Notes: a model not told the origin generated them from the sequence alone. A DNA stretch of 64,000 nt from Benincasa hispida (GCF_009727055.1 NC_052353.1:40719729-40783728), one strand, 5' to 3'; shown: positions 13,456 through 26,804, counted from the first letter of the stretch. Numbers and translations: made by a program.

Positions 13456-14256
13456 CATCAATTCTAACCGCTCATGTTTCAATAAATTTTAGCTCGAGTC
13501 AGTGTCATAAAGCTTTTTTCTTTTTAAATGACATAACTTATTGTCTTATTTATCTTATTATTCAAGGTTTGTTTTTTTTATAACAATCAATAGTGTGACG
13601 ATCAAATAGTTGACCTTTGGAATAATAATTACATCTTCTTTTATCAAGTTATGTTCAAATCATAATATTATATTTTCATGGATATTTCCACATTTCAACT
13701 GGTCCGATATCGACGTAAATGTTAATCGATATTTTCATTATATTGTAAAAAATCTATGAAATATAAAAAATAAGAATAAAAAAATCATTAATATAAATCT
13801 AATATAAATAATAGACATGTTAATTGACTTAAATATTATAAAATGTATATTTACTAGTTTAAATATTTTGTTTTTGTAATTTTTTTGAAATATTCTTTGA
13901 AATCAAAATTTTCGTAAAATTAACATCTCTATGGACATTTTAAATCTTTTTCGAATATGTTAGTATCTAAAGTTTATAATTTTTTAATCTCTAAGATTTA
14001 TGACAATATTTTTCTAAAATATATGCAATTCCTTCCTTTTGTTATTAAACGCACTTCAACCATATCTTTTTCTTTAATTTCTACACAATCAATGTATATC
14101 TATATTTTAACTTTTAAATAAACAACCAATAGGCTAAATTTACAAAATGATCTTTAATCCTTTTAGATTATTATAATGTGTACCCTTATATTTTGAGGTT
14201 CTCAAATTTACTTAAATGTATTTTAAAAAATATAATAGTTAGTGCATTTATGACTA

Positions 14257-14548
14257 ATTTCATAACCATTTCGTTTTCTATTTTTTATTTTTGAAAATTA
14301 AGACTATTTTCTCATCATTTCTTATAATAATTTTCATTTTATTAAGTACGATAATTAAATTTTCAGTCATATTCCAAAAACAAAAACAAGCTCTTAAAAA
14401 TTATTTTTTTAGTTTTCAAATTTTGACTTAATTTTTTAAATCATTGATTAAAAGTAGATAATAAAGGAAGAAGTTGGATGTGGATGTATTGTCTATAGGC
14501 TAATTTTTAAAAACAAAAATAGAATATCAAATAGTTACCAAATGAGGT
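14257..14548. mobile_element. 'GTTACCAAA' family hairpin MITE
   Basis: The left arm is ATAACCATTTCGTTTTCTA and the right arm ATAGTTACCAAATGAGG. It has the same internal modules as 7845-8135. Confidence 0.6.
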
Positions 14549-14617
14549 ATAATTTTTAATTTTTGAAATTTATGCTTCTTTTCTCACAATATTTTTACTA
14601 AGGTGTTCTTATTTATT

Positions 14618-15154
14618 TAGGTATCGTTTAGTGACTATTTTATTTTTTGTTTTTGGTTTTTGAAAATTAAGTTCATTTTCTTACAATCGTTTGCATATTT
14701 TTTTAAGTACAAGAGTTGAATTCTTAGCCAAATCTAAAAATAAAAACTACTTTTTTTAGTTTTCAAAATTTGGTTTAATCTTTTAGAACATTGGTAAAAG
14801 TGACAACAAAGCAAGAAATTTAGAGGAGTATTTATAGGCTTAATTTTAAAAATCTAAAAACTAAAGTCTCATTTGGTAACCATTTTGTCTTTGAAAATTA
14901 AGCCTATGAACACTTCTTCTATCTCCGGATGTCCTCATTTGTTATATACATTTCACTAATGGTTTAAAAACCTAAACAAAATTTTGAGGAAAAAAAAGTA
15001 GCTTCCAAAAAGTTGTTTTTATTTTTAGAATTTGGCTAAGAATTCAATCATTGTATTTAAGAAATATGCAAATCATTGTAAGAAATGTAGATGAAATAAG
15101 CTTAATTTTCAAAAACAGAAACAAAAAACAAAATGGTTACCAAACGGGGTCTAA
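14618..15154. mobile_element. Two adjoining 'GTTACCAAA' family MITEs
   Basis: The first runs from GGTATCGTTTAGTGAC to about 14875. The second starts GTCTCATTTGGTAACCATTT and ends ATGGTTACCAAACGGGGTC. With the copy at 14257-14548 they form a tight cluster about 2.2 kb upstream of the DUF1645 start codon. Confidence 0.6.
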
Positions 15155-17028
15155 GTAGCTACTAAATATAACCTTATAAATAAAATATTTTTAGTGGAGT
15201 GTTTACACATTTAATTGATTGTCAATTTTTTTTACAAAAATAAATGATTGCCAAACAAGACTTAAATTATTAATTACGACAAATTTTGTTTTTCAAAGTA
15301 GCTTGTCTATACGTTCAAATAAGTTAATGATACAATTAAATTTTAATGGCACACCTGTTGTAAAATTGAGGAGCAAACTAAAGCACAGAAAATGGATACC
15401 CAAAAATTATATTATGATAATTAGATAATTAAAAATATATATAAAGTATAAAATAAAGAAATTTGTGGAAAATAAAAAATCACTAAAAAAAATCTTCCTT
15501 CAAAATTCACTAAAAATTCTCCAATTCTTCTTTCAATTTCTCACCAATATGCATTTTTTTTCGAGATCCATTAAATGCCACTATTTATAGATAAATTGGT
15601 AAGTAAGAAGTGGAATGACTTGAACCCGAATGGTGTGTATTCATAAAACACATGAACAATATATAGAATAACACATGAAGTAAGGAAATAAAGACACGTG
15701 ATTTTTAGGACACTGATCATAGACATCTATGTTACACATTTTATAATATTTATAATAATATCAATTTTGTATTATCAAAATTTTTATTAAATGACTTGGT
15801 TGAAATTTTTAAAGGATTAAGGAACTAAATTGAGAATTCCCTACATTTTCCCATGAACAAAATTTAATCATAAACTTCAAATTCATTCATCAAATTAAAA
15901 TCCAATTTATGCCATGTTTGAGGTTTAAATGGTTTGGTAAATTAAATTATTTATTAATTTATGTAATAGCACTTTCCATTTTATTCTTACTTTCAAAATC
16001 ATGCTCTTCCCATCTTTTGGATTCAACTTCTCTATAAACCTGTTAATTTTGAAAATTCCAAATTTGCCCCTTTTTCTCTTTTCTGAAATTCTCTAATATC
16101 TTAATTTGGATTGGTTCAATTTTTTTTTTATAACAATTTTCTGGTGTTAAACTTTGACAAAATATTTCAAATTAAATAAATTTATTTTCAATAAGCATTT
16201 AAAAATTTAAAAATAATTATCTTATAACGAATTTAATATTTAATATCTATTTGGTCATTATATAGTTAAATCACGACAAAATTAACAAAACATCATAATA
16301 TGCTTTTATAAAGTTTGAAATTGAAAGTGAGCATTTTAAAATCACAATTACACTAAAGTTATCTCAAACTAAAGACTCTTAAATTAAAATTCTTTTAAAT
16401 TCAATAACAAATTTGGTCCTTATTTAGAGATTTTTTTTTTAAAGTTTAGTTTTTATAGTTTTAAAAATTAGAACTTAATCATTATAGTTTGATAAAACCT
16501 CATAAATAATTTCTAAAATTGGTAGCTTTTTTAGAGATAATAACTAAGTGTATAAAGATATTTTTTTTAAAAAAAAAAAATTATAAATATAGAATTCTAT
16601 CGTAGACTTTTACCTTCCATCATTGGTAGACTCTTACAAGCGATTCAACCTATCACTGATTTCTACCAATGATATAATTTATCAGTAGATTATCTAAATT
16701 TTGTCATATTTATAATTTTTTACATTATATTATAGCTGTTAATTCTTTAAGCCTGGTTGCTATATTTACAACGATCCCTTTTATAAAACTCATTCAGAGT
16801 CTTTACTGCAAGGACTATTTAGGAGAGTTTATTAAATCTGATACTAAATTCTAATTGTCAACATAAAAATTAAATTTTAATTTTTTAAAGAAGATTTTAG
16901 ATAAATAAAAAACTAATTGTTTTAAATAAAAAAACTGGTGTAAATACTATTAAAGTTACCGTGAGATTCTCGATATTGTGTTATATTTATAAATAACTTA
17001 ACCTATTTTTCTATATTGGATAATAACC
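15155..17028. other. Upstream region of the DUF1645 gene, AT-rich
   Basis: Holds one dispersed repeat (16560-16760) and fragments like 'aaatttggtcctta' (about 16408) from MITE arms. No other gene or clear promoter motif is seen. Confidence 0.5.
16560..16760. repeat. 'GATAGACTTCTATC' repeat, copy 5
   Basis: It contains TTCCATCATTGGTAGACTC and CACTGATTTCTACCAATGA, with the family's TTTGTCATATTTATA tail. Confidence 0.4.
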
Positions 17029-17055
17029 TATATATATATATATATATATAAAAGT
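17029..17055 (+). promoter_or_regulatory. TATA-like AT repeat upstream of the DUF1645 gene
   Basis: A (TA)n run ending in TATAAAAG lies about 260 bp before the ATG and is the nearest TATA-like sequence. Because it is a microsatellite its length may vary between plants. Its use as the core promoter is inferred. Confidence 0.4.
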
Positions 17056-17138
17056 CATATTCTTGAAAAGTGGGGAAGGGATTTGTTATAAGGCGGCCTA
17101 TCTTAACAATCAATTAATTTTCTCTCCCACATTTTTCA

Positions 17139-17213
17139 GTCAATATTTTTCCACTCTCTCTCCTTCCTCTCTCTTTCCTCTCTCTTCTTCTTCTTCTTCT
17201 TCATCAACTTCCC
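17139..17213 (+). promoter_or_regulatory. CT-rich leader (probable 5' UTR Y-patch)
   Basis: A long pyrimidine tract of CTCTC and TTC repeats lies between the TATA-like run and the start codon. Pyrimidine patches of this kind are common in plant core promoters and 5' UTRs. No upstream ATG is apparent in the tract itself. Confidence 0.45.
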
Positions 17214-17313
17214 TTCCGCCATTGTTATAAATCCTTCTCTTCTTCCCTTTTCTTCACCTGACCCTAAACCACTTCCATAGCCTGACCTCGGAGATTTCTC
17301 ATCCCCGTTCGCA

Positions 17314-18472
17314 ATGGAAGTGGCGGTTCCAGTCGCTCCCGTCGACTTCAACTTCGACAGCGCCTGTTCTTCGCCTTACATGACCGCTCCTTCCAGTCCT
17401 CAGCGCTTCGGCAACTTCTTCTTCTCCAGCGCTCCGACTTCTCCTTCACACGCCGCCGCATTCTACTACGATTTCAACGAGTTTGATTCTAGTTATGGCG
17501 ATGGAAGGAGTTCTTCCGCTTCGGAAATCCCTTTCCTGTGGGAGGACTTGCCTGGAATTGCGAAATCTGGAGGCGATGGTTGTAGTAGTGTTGCTGATGA
17601 GGATTTTGAATTCGATTTCAGTGGACAATTGGAACGGACTTCTTTGTCGGCTGAGGAGCTTTTCGATTGCGGTAAAATTAGGGCTCTAAAACCTCCGCCG
17701 TGTAATCGAGTGACTGATTCGATTTCCTCCAATGCAACGTCGCCGAGATCGTCGAGATCGTCGACTATCGCACAGGTACAACAGAAATTCATCGTGATTA
17801 ATTGAATATAGATCTCTGATTTCGATCTCTCTGTTTTTCTCCTAATTTTACCGAACGTTTCGATTTCAATAGGGAAAGAGAATAGCTCAAGAAACGGCGA
17901 CGACACAAAGAAACGGCGACGGAAAGCGAGGGAGAGAAAGAGCGAATACGAATATTTCCTCTTCCTCACGATCATCTTCATCCATAAAACGCAGCGGAAG
18001 CCGATCGCTATCTCCACTACGAGTCTCCGACATCATACTCGATTCCGATCTTGAAATTCCTACAAAATCCGCCATTTCTTCCACCACAAGCAACGATAAA
18101 CACTCAATCTCATCATCGGCATCATTTCTTTCCGCATTCTCATTCTCCAGAGGTCAGAGAAGATGGAGAATCAGAGACCTGTTACTTTTCCGAAGCGCAT
18201 CGGAAGGACGAGCGACGGACAAGAAGACAGTGGAAGAGATGAAGAACTCAAGCTTCCGGTCAATAGAGAGCCTGAGTTCAGTGTCGAGTTCGAGAAGGAG
18301 AGGACCGATTTCACCTCACGAGTTGCATTACAAAACGAACAGAGCAGTTTCAGAGGAATTGAGGAAGAAGACGAGTTTGCCTTACAAACATGGCCTCTTA
18401 GGCTGTTTAGGATTCAATTCTTCTATGCAGCGAAGTTTCTCAAGAAGCTTTGGCTCTCTCGCACGTGCATGA
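17314..18472 (+). CDS. DUF1645-family protein, two exons
   Basis: Exon 1 is 17314-17775 and exon 2 is 17873-18472. The 97-bp intron is GT-AG, phase 0, and the joined product is 353 aa. Seen: an N-terminal [15 protein letters not shown] motif (residues 19-33), PFLWEDLPG (73-81), [21 protein letters not shown] (from 97), a Ser/Arg-rich middle, [17 protein letters not shown] (252-268) and a C-terminal block [13 protein letters not shown] through [13 protein letters not shown] (295-335). This order is that of plant DUF1645 (PF07816) proteins, whose biochemistry is unknown; a rice member has been linked to grain length and stress tolerance. The chosen ATG is the first in frame after a CT-rich leader and places the [11 protein letters not shown] motif near the N terminus as in the family. 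No signal peptide or membrane segment is seen; Lys/Arg-rich stretches would fit a nuclear or cytosolic protein. GC is clearly higher than in the flanks. The gene stands alone, with MITEs on both sides. Confidence 0.93.
17776..17872 (+). other. Intron of the DUF1645 gene
   Basis: The intron begins GTACAACAG and ends TTTCAATAG and is 97 bp long. Reading through it gives a stop after only a few codons, at 17803-17805, so an unspliced copy would make a protein of 163 aa lacking the conserved C-terminal blocks. Splicing restores the family motifs on both sides. Confidence 0.9.
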
Positions 18473-19735
18473 AATATTTTCTTCTTCTTTAAAAAAATTA
18501 ATTTGATTCAATGTTGTTTTTGAAATAGATATAATATTTGTAAGTTGTAAATTTTGAACCCAAACATATCTCAACTGTCTTTAAACAAAGTAAAAGTAAA
18601 CACAAATTTCACCTTAGAAGTGGGAACCTCTATTTATTTTGTCAGTTTTAACTAGATGATCAATAATTATTACCCTTTTTAACATCGATGGTTCGATTCG
18701 TTAAAATTTGTTCGTCTTTATTACTTTTTATATATTGTATGGATGTAATAAAATTGTCCTTCTATCATAAATATTGGAGTAATAGTTTATTACCACAATT
18801 TTGAGTGGAGATACGAATGATCTTTATGTCATGCGATCAATTGCAAAATAAATTCAAAATGTTAATCCAAGATAAGAGTGCATTACTAGCCATAATGAGT
18901 GAAATCTTCTATTTCTATAATAATATAGAAAAGCATTACTAACCATTAATGAATTAGTGAAATCTTATTATAGAAAATTTGTGGTGTCAACATTTTTAAT
19001 TATTTATCTTTTTAAAGTGGAGTACTTTGATATTAAAAAATATTTATGAAGAAAATCTTACACCAAGTAATACTATAATTTTTTTTTTCATATATCCATA
19101 AAATAAAATAATATATCATTAAATGACGAGTTAAAAGCGAAATGAAATGAGTATACTATTTAAGCGTGTGTACTCTTTTTTTCTCTTTTAAGTATTTTAG
19201 TTACTGAAATTTGATTTTTTAAAATAACGATGAAGAACTTAATAGTGAAATATGATTAAGTTTCACGCCGAAAACGTATAATACAAATAAAAAAAAGGGT
19301 GTAGAGGAGGAAAATAATATGATTAAGTTTGATGATGAAATTCGGAAATTGTTGAGATGAAAGCCAATGATTTGATCTAGGGTACAATGCATAAAGTAAA
19401 GGGAACATTGGCATTGAAGCCACAAGTGTATGGGACCATATAGGGAAGAAAATGGCACCTCTCTAAACACAAAATTTCTACAAGTTAGGTACTGATGTCT
19501 TAGATGTTGTAATTAAATGTGGGGTAATTGCTTTTAATTACATCCCACATGTAATCTTCGTTAATCATCTTTATCTATACCTATACCTATTGAGTTCCAT
19601 GGCCCAATAAAATCGGAAACTTTAGACTAATTTCTTTTTTTTTCTTTCTGCATTTATAGACCTTGCTCGCTCCTGGTATTTATTTATCCACGTCATCCCT
19701 CTATGTGACCCCAAATAAATATTATAATATTTAGA
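18473..19735. other. Downstream region of the DUF1645 gene
   Basis: The 3' UTR probably ends within about 100 bp (ATATAATATTTG near 18529). The rest is AT-rich with no recognised element. Confidence 0.45.
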
Positions 19736-20058
19736 TTTAAATACCATTTTGGTCCCTATATTTTAAAAATATTCATTTTAGTTTTTATACTTTTAACTTT
19801 GGTTCATTTTGGTATTTATACTCGTCATTTTGGTCTCTTCATTTTCACTTTTAAAAGATAAAAATTGTCTCTTTTTTTAACTTCAAAGACTAAAATGAAC
19901 TAAAGTTAAAAGTACAATGATGAAAATAAACATTTTTAAAGTACAAGAATTAATATGAACCAAAGTTGAAAGTATAGGGACCAAAATTAAACATTTTGAA
20001 AGTAGATGAACCAAAATGAACAAAAAATAAAAGTACAAGAACCAATATAGTATTTAAA
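19736..20058. mobile_element. Long-hairpin MITE
   Basis: TTTAAATACCATTTTGGTCC at the left is inverted at the right (CCAATATAGTATTTAAA). The two halves stay roughly complementary over their whole length, with repeated 'aaagtac..gaacca' words. A transcript would fold into one long hairpin. Confidence 0.65.
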
Positions 20059-20079
20059 CTTTACTTTTATTAAGAAGCT

Positions 20080-20575
20080 TAAGTTTTGAGTTTGGTTTTA
20101 ATTTAGTTCATAGATTTCAAAATATTAACAATTTTACCTTTGACATTTGAATTTTGCTTCAATTTGATCTCTACGCCTCAAGGTTTACACTTTTAACCTC
20201 AATTTTTCACTAAATACTTACTTTCCTTAATTTAGGTTAATAAATTAAAAATCATTAAAAGAATTATAATTAATTAAATTTCACTATTTTTATCTCTTTT
20301 AAAATTAAATTTAGAATTTCACTTCTAATTATTTTTAATTAATTAATAAGAATTGACTTCAATGATTGAAAGTAAGTATTTAATGAAAAATTGAGGTTAA
20401 AAATATAAAATATTGAAATCTATGGACCAAATTGAAACAAAATTCAAATTTCAAGAATAAAATTGTAACAAAATTCAGATTTCAAGAGTAAAATTGTAAC
20501 ATTTTGGAATTTAGGGATTAAATATATTTTAAAATCTAGAGATCAAATAGAAACTAGAGTTAAAACTTAGAATCA
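20080..20575. mobile_element. Long-hairpin MITE
   Basis: The outer arms are TTTGAGTTTGGTTTTAATTT and its degenerate complement near 20560. The inner arms at 20191-20225 and 20368-20404 are almost perfectly complementary over about 34 bp. It adjoins the previous hairpin. Confidence 0.65.
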
Positions 20576-21642
20576 ATTTTCCATAATTAATTTACAATAA
20601 AAAAGATAGAAATAAAGGTGGGAATTTAAAATAATTCAATTTAATTGTGAAACATTGGAAGCCAAAGGAATGATGCTTAATGAACAACTTACAAATAATG
20701 TTTGTGGAAATTTTGTCTCATTCATGTGCATAATACCATAATGATAAATAATGATCAACATTTTAGCCTTTTTAGCTTCCTATTGGCCACATCATTCTAA
20801 AGTTATCATTGATTTCATACTTACCCAAATATTCTATTATAATATTTTCATGATTTCTTTTAAAAAGTTCAAAATAATAATAATAAATAATAAAGTATAC
20901 AAAATACCTCTAAAATTGAGTTGACATTTTTTTTTAAAGTTCAACTTAGTCTTAAACTTTAAAATTCATTCTAAAAAATATTATACAATTTTGAATTTAT
21001 TCAAAAAGAAAAAAAAATCTCTTTATAAGAAGAAATAAAAATTAACGTAATTGATGTATAAAAATTAGGAAACATACGTAATATTCTATATGCATGTAAT
21101 AAAAGTTAAGATTGTAGTACAATATACATCATGTAAAAGATATCTTAAGACCATTTAAATAATCAATTTTTATTCTTTAATTATTATCTCAATATACGTG
21201 AGTGATATCGTAAATGATTATATAATACATATTTCTTCAATTCTATGCGTACTAGCTATTATGTTAAATTTTTATCTTATTTAAACGGAAAAAATAAGTT
21301 TATTTTTTAAACAAATTTTCAAATTCAAGGTAAATAAAAGTTTATCAAAGTTTGAAGACATAATTGAAGTCAATACTTCAAAATATAAGATAGTTTGTAA
21401 CATCATTTCTTCATCTCTTCCTAAATAAATTGATGATAGAAAGAATATATACTAAATAGATGGAAGATTTTTAAAAATAGAAAAATAAGGGAAACTATTT
21501 ACACAAAATAGTAAAATTTAATCATTTTAGATTTTTATCAGTTTCTATCCGGCACGAAATTTTCCTCAATAGATTATAAATTGAAGTTCAAAGATGTTAG
21601 GAAAACTTTTAAAATCTTAATTCTTAAAGTGCATATTTAGCA

Positions 21643-21846
21643 CTACAAGAAATCGGACTTCTACCGACGTCCTAAATCGTTGGGAAATGGTGGAAATTGC
21701 GTCGGGAGATCCTCTCCCGACAATAGATGGATTGTTGGGAGTTTGGTCGGGAAAAATCCGTCGGGAGAGGATCTCTCAACGCATAAAACAGGCCGTCGAG
21801 AGTTGTTCTAGAACTCCCGATACATGGAATAGGGAGTTCTAGAACA
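21643..21846. mobile_element. CACTA end relict
   Basis: CACTACAAGAAATCGGACTT starts the segment, followed by subterminal repeats of CGTCGGGAGA/TCTCCCGAC in both orientations. No opposite end (TTCTTGTAGTG) was found within several kb, so it is a solo end or truncated copy of a different family from the 27-36 kb element. Confidence 0.65.
21805..21845. repeat. Perfect 14-bp inverted repeat
   Basis: GTTCTAGAACTCCC (21805-21818) and GGGAGTTCTAGAAC (21832-21845) flank a 13-nt loop. It closes the CACTA relict and could form a strong hairpin. Confidence 0.9.
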
Positions 21847-22389
21847 AAATTAATTTAATAAAAAATAATCTATCCTAATTTTATATTATTTTTGTTTGAA
21901 ATTCATAATTTAATTTCTAAAAAAATATTTGAGTATAAGAAAATGAATCTTCATAATAATATATTTAAAAAAAAAATCATAACCTATAAATGTTTTTTCT
22001 TAAAACAAAAAACTTCTATATTAAACAGAGTTCTTATTTATTTGGATATAAAAACAAATGCTTCCTTAAGGAAGTTTTTTGCTTTTACACGAAAACTTAA
22101 AGAATTCATCATATAGTTAATAATATCCATAGCATCAATGATTTTGATATATGCATGATATTAAATAATTGTTGAAAACGAGACCAATTAAAAAAGGAAA
22201 AAAAAAATCAACTTATCTATTTTCTATTCTATATCAATAAGATTAAGATTAGTACTATGATGTAATATCGATAATTAATTTGCATATTGCCCTTCTAGAA
22301 TTTACTTACGCATCATGTAAAATAAAATTTTGATACCTTCTAGAAATTACCCATTAAAACTTTTTTTTAATCTCGAATTTTGAATGATA

Positions 22390-22852
22390 GGTATATTTGG
22401 CTTCGACTCTTCAAAATATATCTTTTTAGTCTATACTTTTTTTAAAACAAGTATCTATAATTCATGAATTTTTAAAATATACTTTTTTAGTCCTCAAGTT
22501 TATAAGAATAGGTTTAGAAGATCTTTCAACTATTTTTTATTTCATTTAATTATATAAAATTTTGAATTACAAAAACAATTTAAAAGGTATTTGAACTAGG
22601 TTTGGAAAATAAACTTAGAGTGAAGAGGTAATTTTTAAAAATTAATTTTCTAATTTAAAATAATAAAAAAAATTTATTGCAAGGATCTTTTAAACCTGCT
22701 TTTAAGAACTCACTAACTAAAACGGTATATTTTGAAAATTTAGGGACCAAATTAACCTATTATAAAAAATTTGAGGACTAGAAAGATTTGTTTTGAAAAC
22801 TCAAGTACCAAACACATATATTATTAAAAAATCGAGGACTAAAAAGGTAATA
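22390..22852. mobile_element. Long-hairpin MITE
   Basis: The left part reads CTTTTTAGTCCTCAAGTTTA and the right part its complement (AAATTTGAGGACTAGAAAG), with further paired words outward. No coding sequence. Confidence 0.5.
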
Positions 22853-24092
22853 ATTATCCCAAGAAAATATCAATATCATTTTTTATGTACAACAATTATA
22901 TGTAGATGAAGGATCGAATCAAGGTTTAAAATGTTGATGTTAACATAAATAGGTCTTAATTTTATGAAAATATCGATAAAAATATCGATAACGCGTCGAT
23001 GTCGATGGATATTTTTGAAAAATAACAAAAATAAAAAATCAGAAAAATATTTAAATTAGTAAATAAATAATGTTTTTTAAACATTGCTAACATGTTTATC
23101 ATTTATGTTATGTTTACATTACTTAAATTTTGTTACTTAACTTTTTAGGCTTCGTTGTTTTTTACAATATAATGAAAGTGTAGATATGTCGATGAAAATT
23201 TAATATTATGGATTAAACTCTTAATTTTAAAGAAATAATATATGTCAATCATTACTAAATTAATTCCAGTTGGATCATTTTAATATCATTTTTAATAGAT
23301 AATTTTAATATCAATTTTTTTAATGAATAATATACATAGTCAATTTCTTTAGGTTGACAAACTATACATTGTCAAATTTGATATATATATGATAATTTTT
23401 AGGTTTCATATTGTTTCCTAACTTTTTATTGTACTTAAAAAAACTCAAATTTATTGAAAATCATTAGGTAAAATTAATTTTGTACCAGTAGGTTTTAAAA
23501 TTTAAAATTTTGTATACAATAATGTCCATAAACTTTATCTATATTTTTTTAATCTAATATATATGTCTTTGATATAATAATATTTTTTAAAAAATTTAAT
23601 TGATAATGTAGATCAAATTAAATTTTATGTCTAATGAAACCCAAATTTCAATTGTATATTTACTAGACATGAGATTTTTTTTTTTTTTAAATTGTTGAAT
23701 AGATAAAAGATTTATAAGATAAAAATTGGCTATTGGATATAAAATCCAAAGTTTGAGGATCTATTAATCACTATTTTTAAAATAGTTAGGAACTTAATAA
23801 ACATAAATTTGAAAACTTAAAAATCATTACACTTTTTTTTGGAAGTTTGAGTGACCTATTTGAAACATGATTAGAATTTCAAATACTTATTAAATAATTT
23901 TAAAGTTGAGGAAGCAAATAGAGATAAATCTGAATGTTTAAGAACTAAATTTATAATTTAACCAAAATTTTAATTTACACTCTAAACTTTTGGGGATTGT
24001 ATTAGTTTAAACTCTGAACTAATAATTGTATCAATTTTAACCTAAACTTTTGTAGGTGTATCAATTAACACTTTCCTTCACGCTTAGTTAAA

Positions 24093-24373
24093 AAAACATC
24101 GTGTGAAACTTATAATTGTTTTAAATTAAACTTCTATATAGATTGTTATAAGTGAATCAATTTAGACACTTTATATTACATTTGATAATCATTTATGCAT
24201 TCAATTCTTACACTTGGTAGACTTCTTCAAATGGTAAATTAATAAAATGGACGATTAAAATTGATGTATGGATACTTTTCAAAAGAAATCTTATATAATT
24301 GGGAGTCTAAATTGGACTGCTTATGAAATTTTAGGGGTTTAATCAATAAAATTATAAGTCTCACACGATGTTT
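24093..24373. mobile_element. Hairpin element
   Basis: AAACATCGTGTGAAACTTAT (from 24094) is inverted at 24349-24373 (ATAAGTCTCACACGATGTTT). The arms are about 25 bp with one interruption. Confidence 0.6.
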
Positions 24374-24379
24374 ATCTAA

Positions 24380-24930
24380 GCAGAACAAAGTAGGCCTAAG
24401 AAAAAGCTGTTGGCTTGGCCTCGATCATGGCCAAAGTTGAGTGTAATAAAAAATTCTTTACAGGATATGCCCTATGCATTCCTCAACCAAAAGGATCACC
24501 TTAAGACCAAAATGAGCCTAGGTGAATGTGCTTGGAAACTCTAGCAAAAACATGCCAAATGGGGCACGCCCTTCAAATGCCCAAACACGAGAAATGGAAG
24601 AACAATCCTAATGTAGCACTAAAACCAAATCAGGGAGAACCTAATAGGTCAATTACACCTATAAATACATTGTAATAACTTCAGAGAGGGACAAACTTAT
24701 TTTGATACTCAAACTCTCAACTTGCAGCACTTATATGCTTGATGACTACATTGAAGTTGGTGTGACAAACACCACGTTAGTGTGTAGATCTTCCTATTTT
24801 GTAGGATACGTTCTTCCTCAAATTATAAAGCTATTGTTACTGTCATGTAAAAATCTGGTGCATTTTTCCTTGCTGAGATTTTGTTATCAACAATTTTTAT
24901 ATGAAAAATCTTATTAATTTCATATCATAC
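24380..24930 (+). mobile_element. LTR fragment with TATA box
   Basis: The stretch is richer in GC than its flanks, includes CCTATAAATACATTG (TATA at 24659-24667) and then a leader-like region with CTCAACTTGCAGCAC. This is the layout of an LTR promoter and U5 region. No ends or TSD were found. Confidence 0.4.
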
Positions 24931-26624
24931 ATATGCATTATAATTCATCGAATGCATAAGAGAATATGTTTTAATTTCTTTGTACTATAATTCATTGAAC
25001 ACATAAGAGAATACTATTTTTCCTAACAATATTTCAAACAAAAAATTATTATAGAGTTAAAATTATAACTTTTTAAAAAAATTAATATTAAGATTGCAAC
25101 ACTTATCTAAATTTAAAATGTAATTTGGTGAAATTAAAAGTTTACCATAAAAATTTAACCGTTGAAATTTCTCCTTATTTTAAAAATAATTCATTAATGA
25201 AATAATACATGTTACAATGAATTGTTAACCGACGAGCAAGGACGACAACTAGACAACTTGAAGATGACATCGACAAATGAGTAAGCTATAAGGCAATTGA
25301 CAAAGAGATATGTGACAATAAGTTGAATGTAGGGATGCCTATTTATTATATGGAAATAGAAGATGTCTATTTAAATGAGAAAGGAGGGAGAGGTCGAAAA
25401 GTATTTTCTATTCGTTAACTAAACAAGGGTGAACCAAAAATATATTTCTCGCCATTCCTCTTTTTTTCTTTTTAAATTTTATATTAAATGTGTATTATAA
25501 ATTGAAGATTTGTGTATTTGAGAGCATGATTTGTAAAATTTAAATGGAAGAATATGTTTTTGTATTATTAAAATCTTAAACCTTTATTCCTTAAAAAAAA
25601 CAAAAACTTTAGAAATTATGATTAAACATCTTAATTATATTTTAAACACATGAACTATTATTATTTTTATTCGAATATTGGAGAATTTTTGTTATATGAA
25701 AATTATATTGAAAATCACTCATTTAAATATATGGTCTTTTATTTGAAAAATTAATTATATCATTTAAAATTTTCTTAAAAGAAATCAAAAGGAAATAAAT
25801 CTTGGAATCGAATCTTCTGGAATTTTCCGCGAAAAATGCCCCCCCCCCACCTTTTTTTTTAAAAATAAAATAAAATAAGCCTATTTGGAGCACGCCAAAT
25901 CATTAACGTGTAACGTTTAATCACGCCAAACCCCTCTTCTATTTATTATTTAATTAATTGCAATTATCAATTATGGACTTTCTATAATCATTTTTTGTTT
26001 ACTTTTTAAAAATATAGATTATATAGATTCTTTCTAGAAATATGTATTTTTAATCCCCACTCTATATACGGTTAAATTTTAAATCTACTTTTATTTTTAT
26101 TGAAGACTAAACTTTCAATTTGACATGTATACTTGTTAGATGATATGATATTAAATCTGTCTTCACCCATCAGTTAAGTTTTTAGGTCATCAATGATTTA
26201 AAATAATATAAGAATAGATGGTCTAGAAATGTCTTTATATTAAATTTATCTTCATCCATCAACTTAAGATTTTTAGTCAATCAATGATTTAAGAGTAGTC
26301 GTATCTATTTCAATTTAATTTATTGAATAGCCTTAGAGGCTTCCATTTTTTTAATCACAAACCTTCTAAACTGCAAGACAACATCTATAAAAACAAGTAA
26401 AACAAGTCACTTTGAGTTAAGGAGAAAATAGACAATACGAAACATGTTCAATCCTAGCTGTTTGTCATTTTTTCTTAATCACCATTTCTACATATGGAAG
26501 GGAGAAGTTTGGAACATCTCAATCTAGAACATTCAAATCATTTGAGAGGACTAAGGAGATCTAAAGATGACATGACCCTATTTTAACTTTAAAAATTAAA
26601 TTATCGTAACTTTAATAATAAATT
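24931..26624. other. Intergenic DNA
   Basis: Nothing recognised except a short poly-C run near 25845. A 25200-25450 patch has slightly higher GC but no reading frame. Confidence 0.5.
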
Positions 26625-26804
26625 CGGGTTGGCTCGGGTTGGTTTGAGTTATATTAGGTGAATCCATGAACCAACTTAACCCATAAATTTTTCATTTATT
26701 TGAATCCAACCTAACCCAGATGAGTTGATAACCCAACTCAAATCACACGGGTTGGGCTGGGTTGATTGGTTTTTTCGAGTCATCAGGTTTTTTGAACACC
26801 CCTA
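26625..26804. mobile_element. hAT-like element end
   Basis: The right side ends TTTTTTGAACACCCCTA, whose complement TAGGGGTGTTCAAAAAA is a common hAT-type terminus, preceded by GGGTTGG/CCAACCC words in both orientations. The left end could not be placed. Confidence 0.4.

Noticed and set aside
17493..18017. 174-codon open frame on the minus strand
   Set aside because: It lies opposite both DUF1645 exons and across their intron; codon bias of the real gene explains it.
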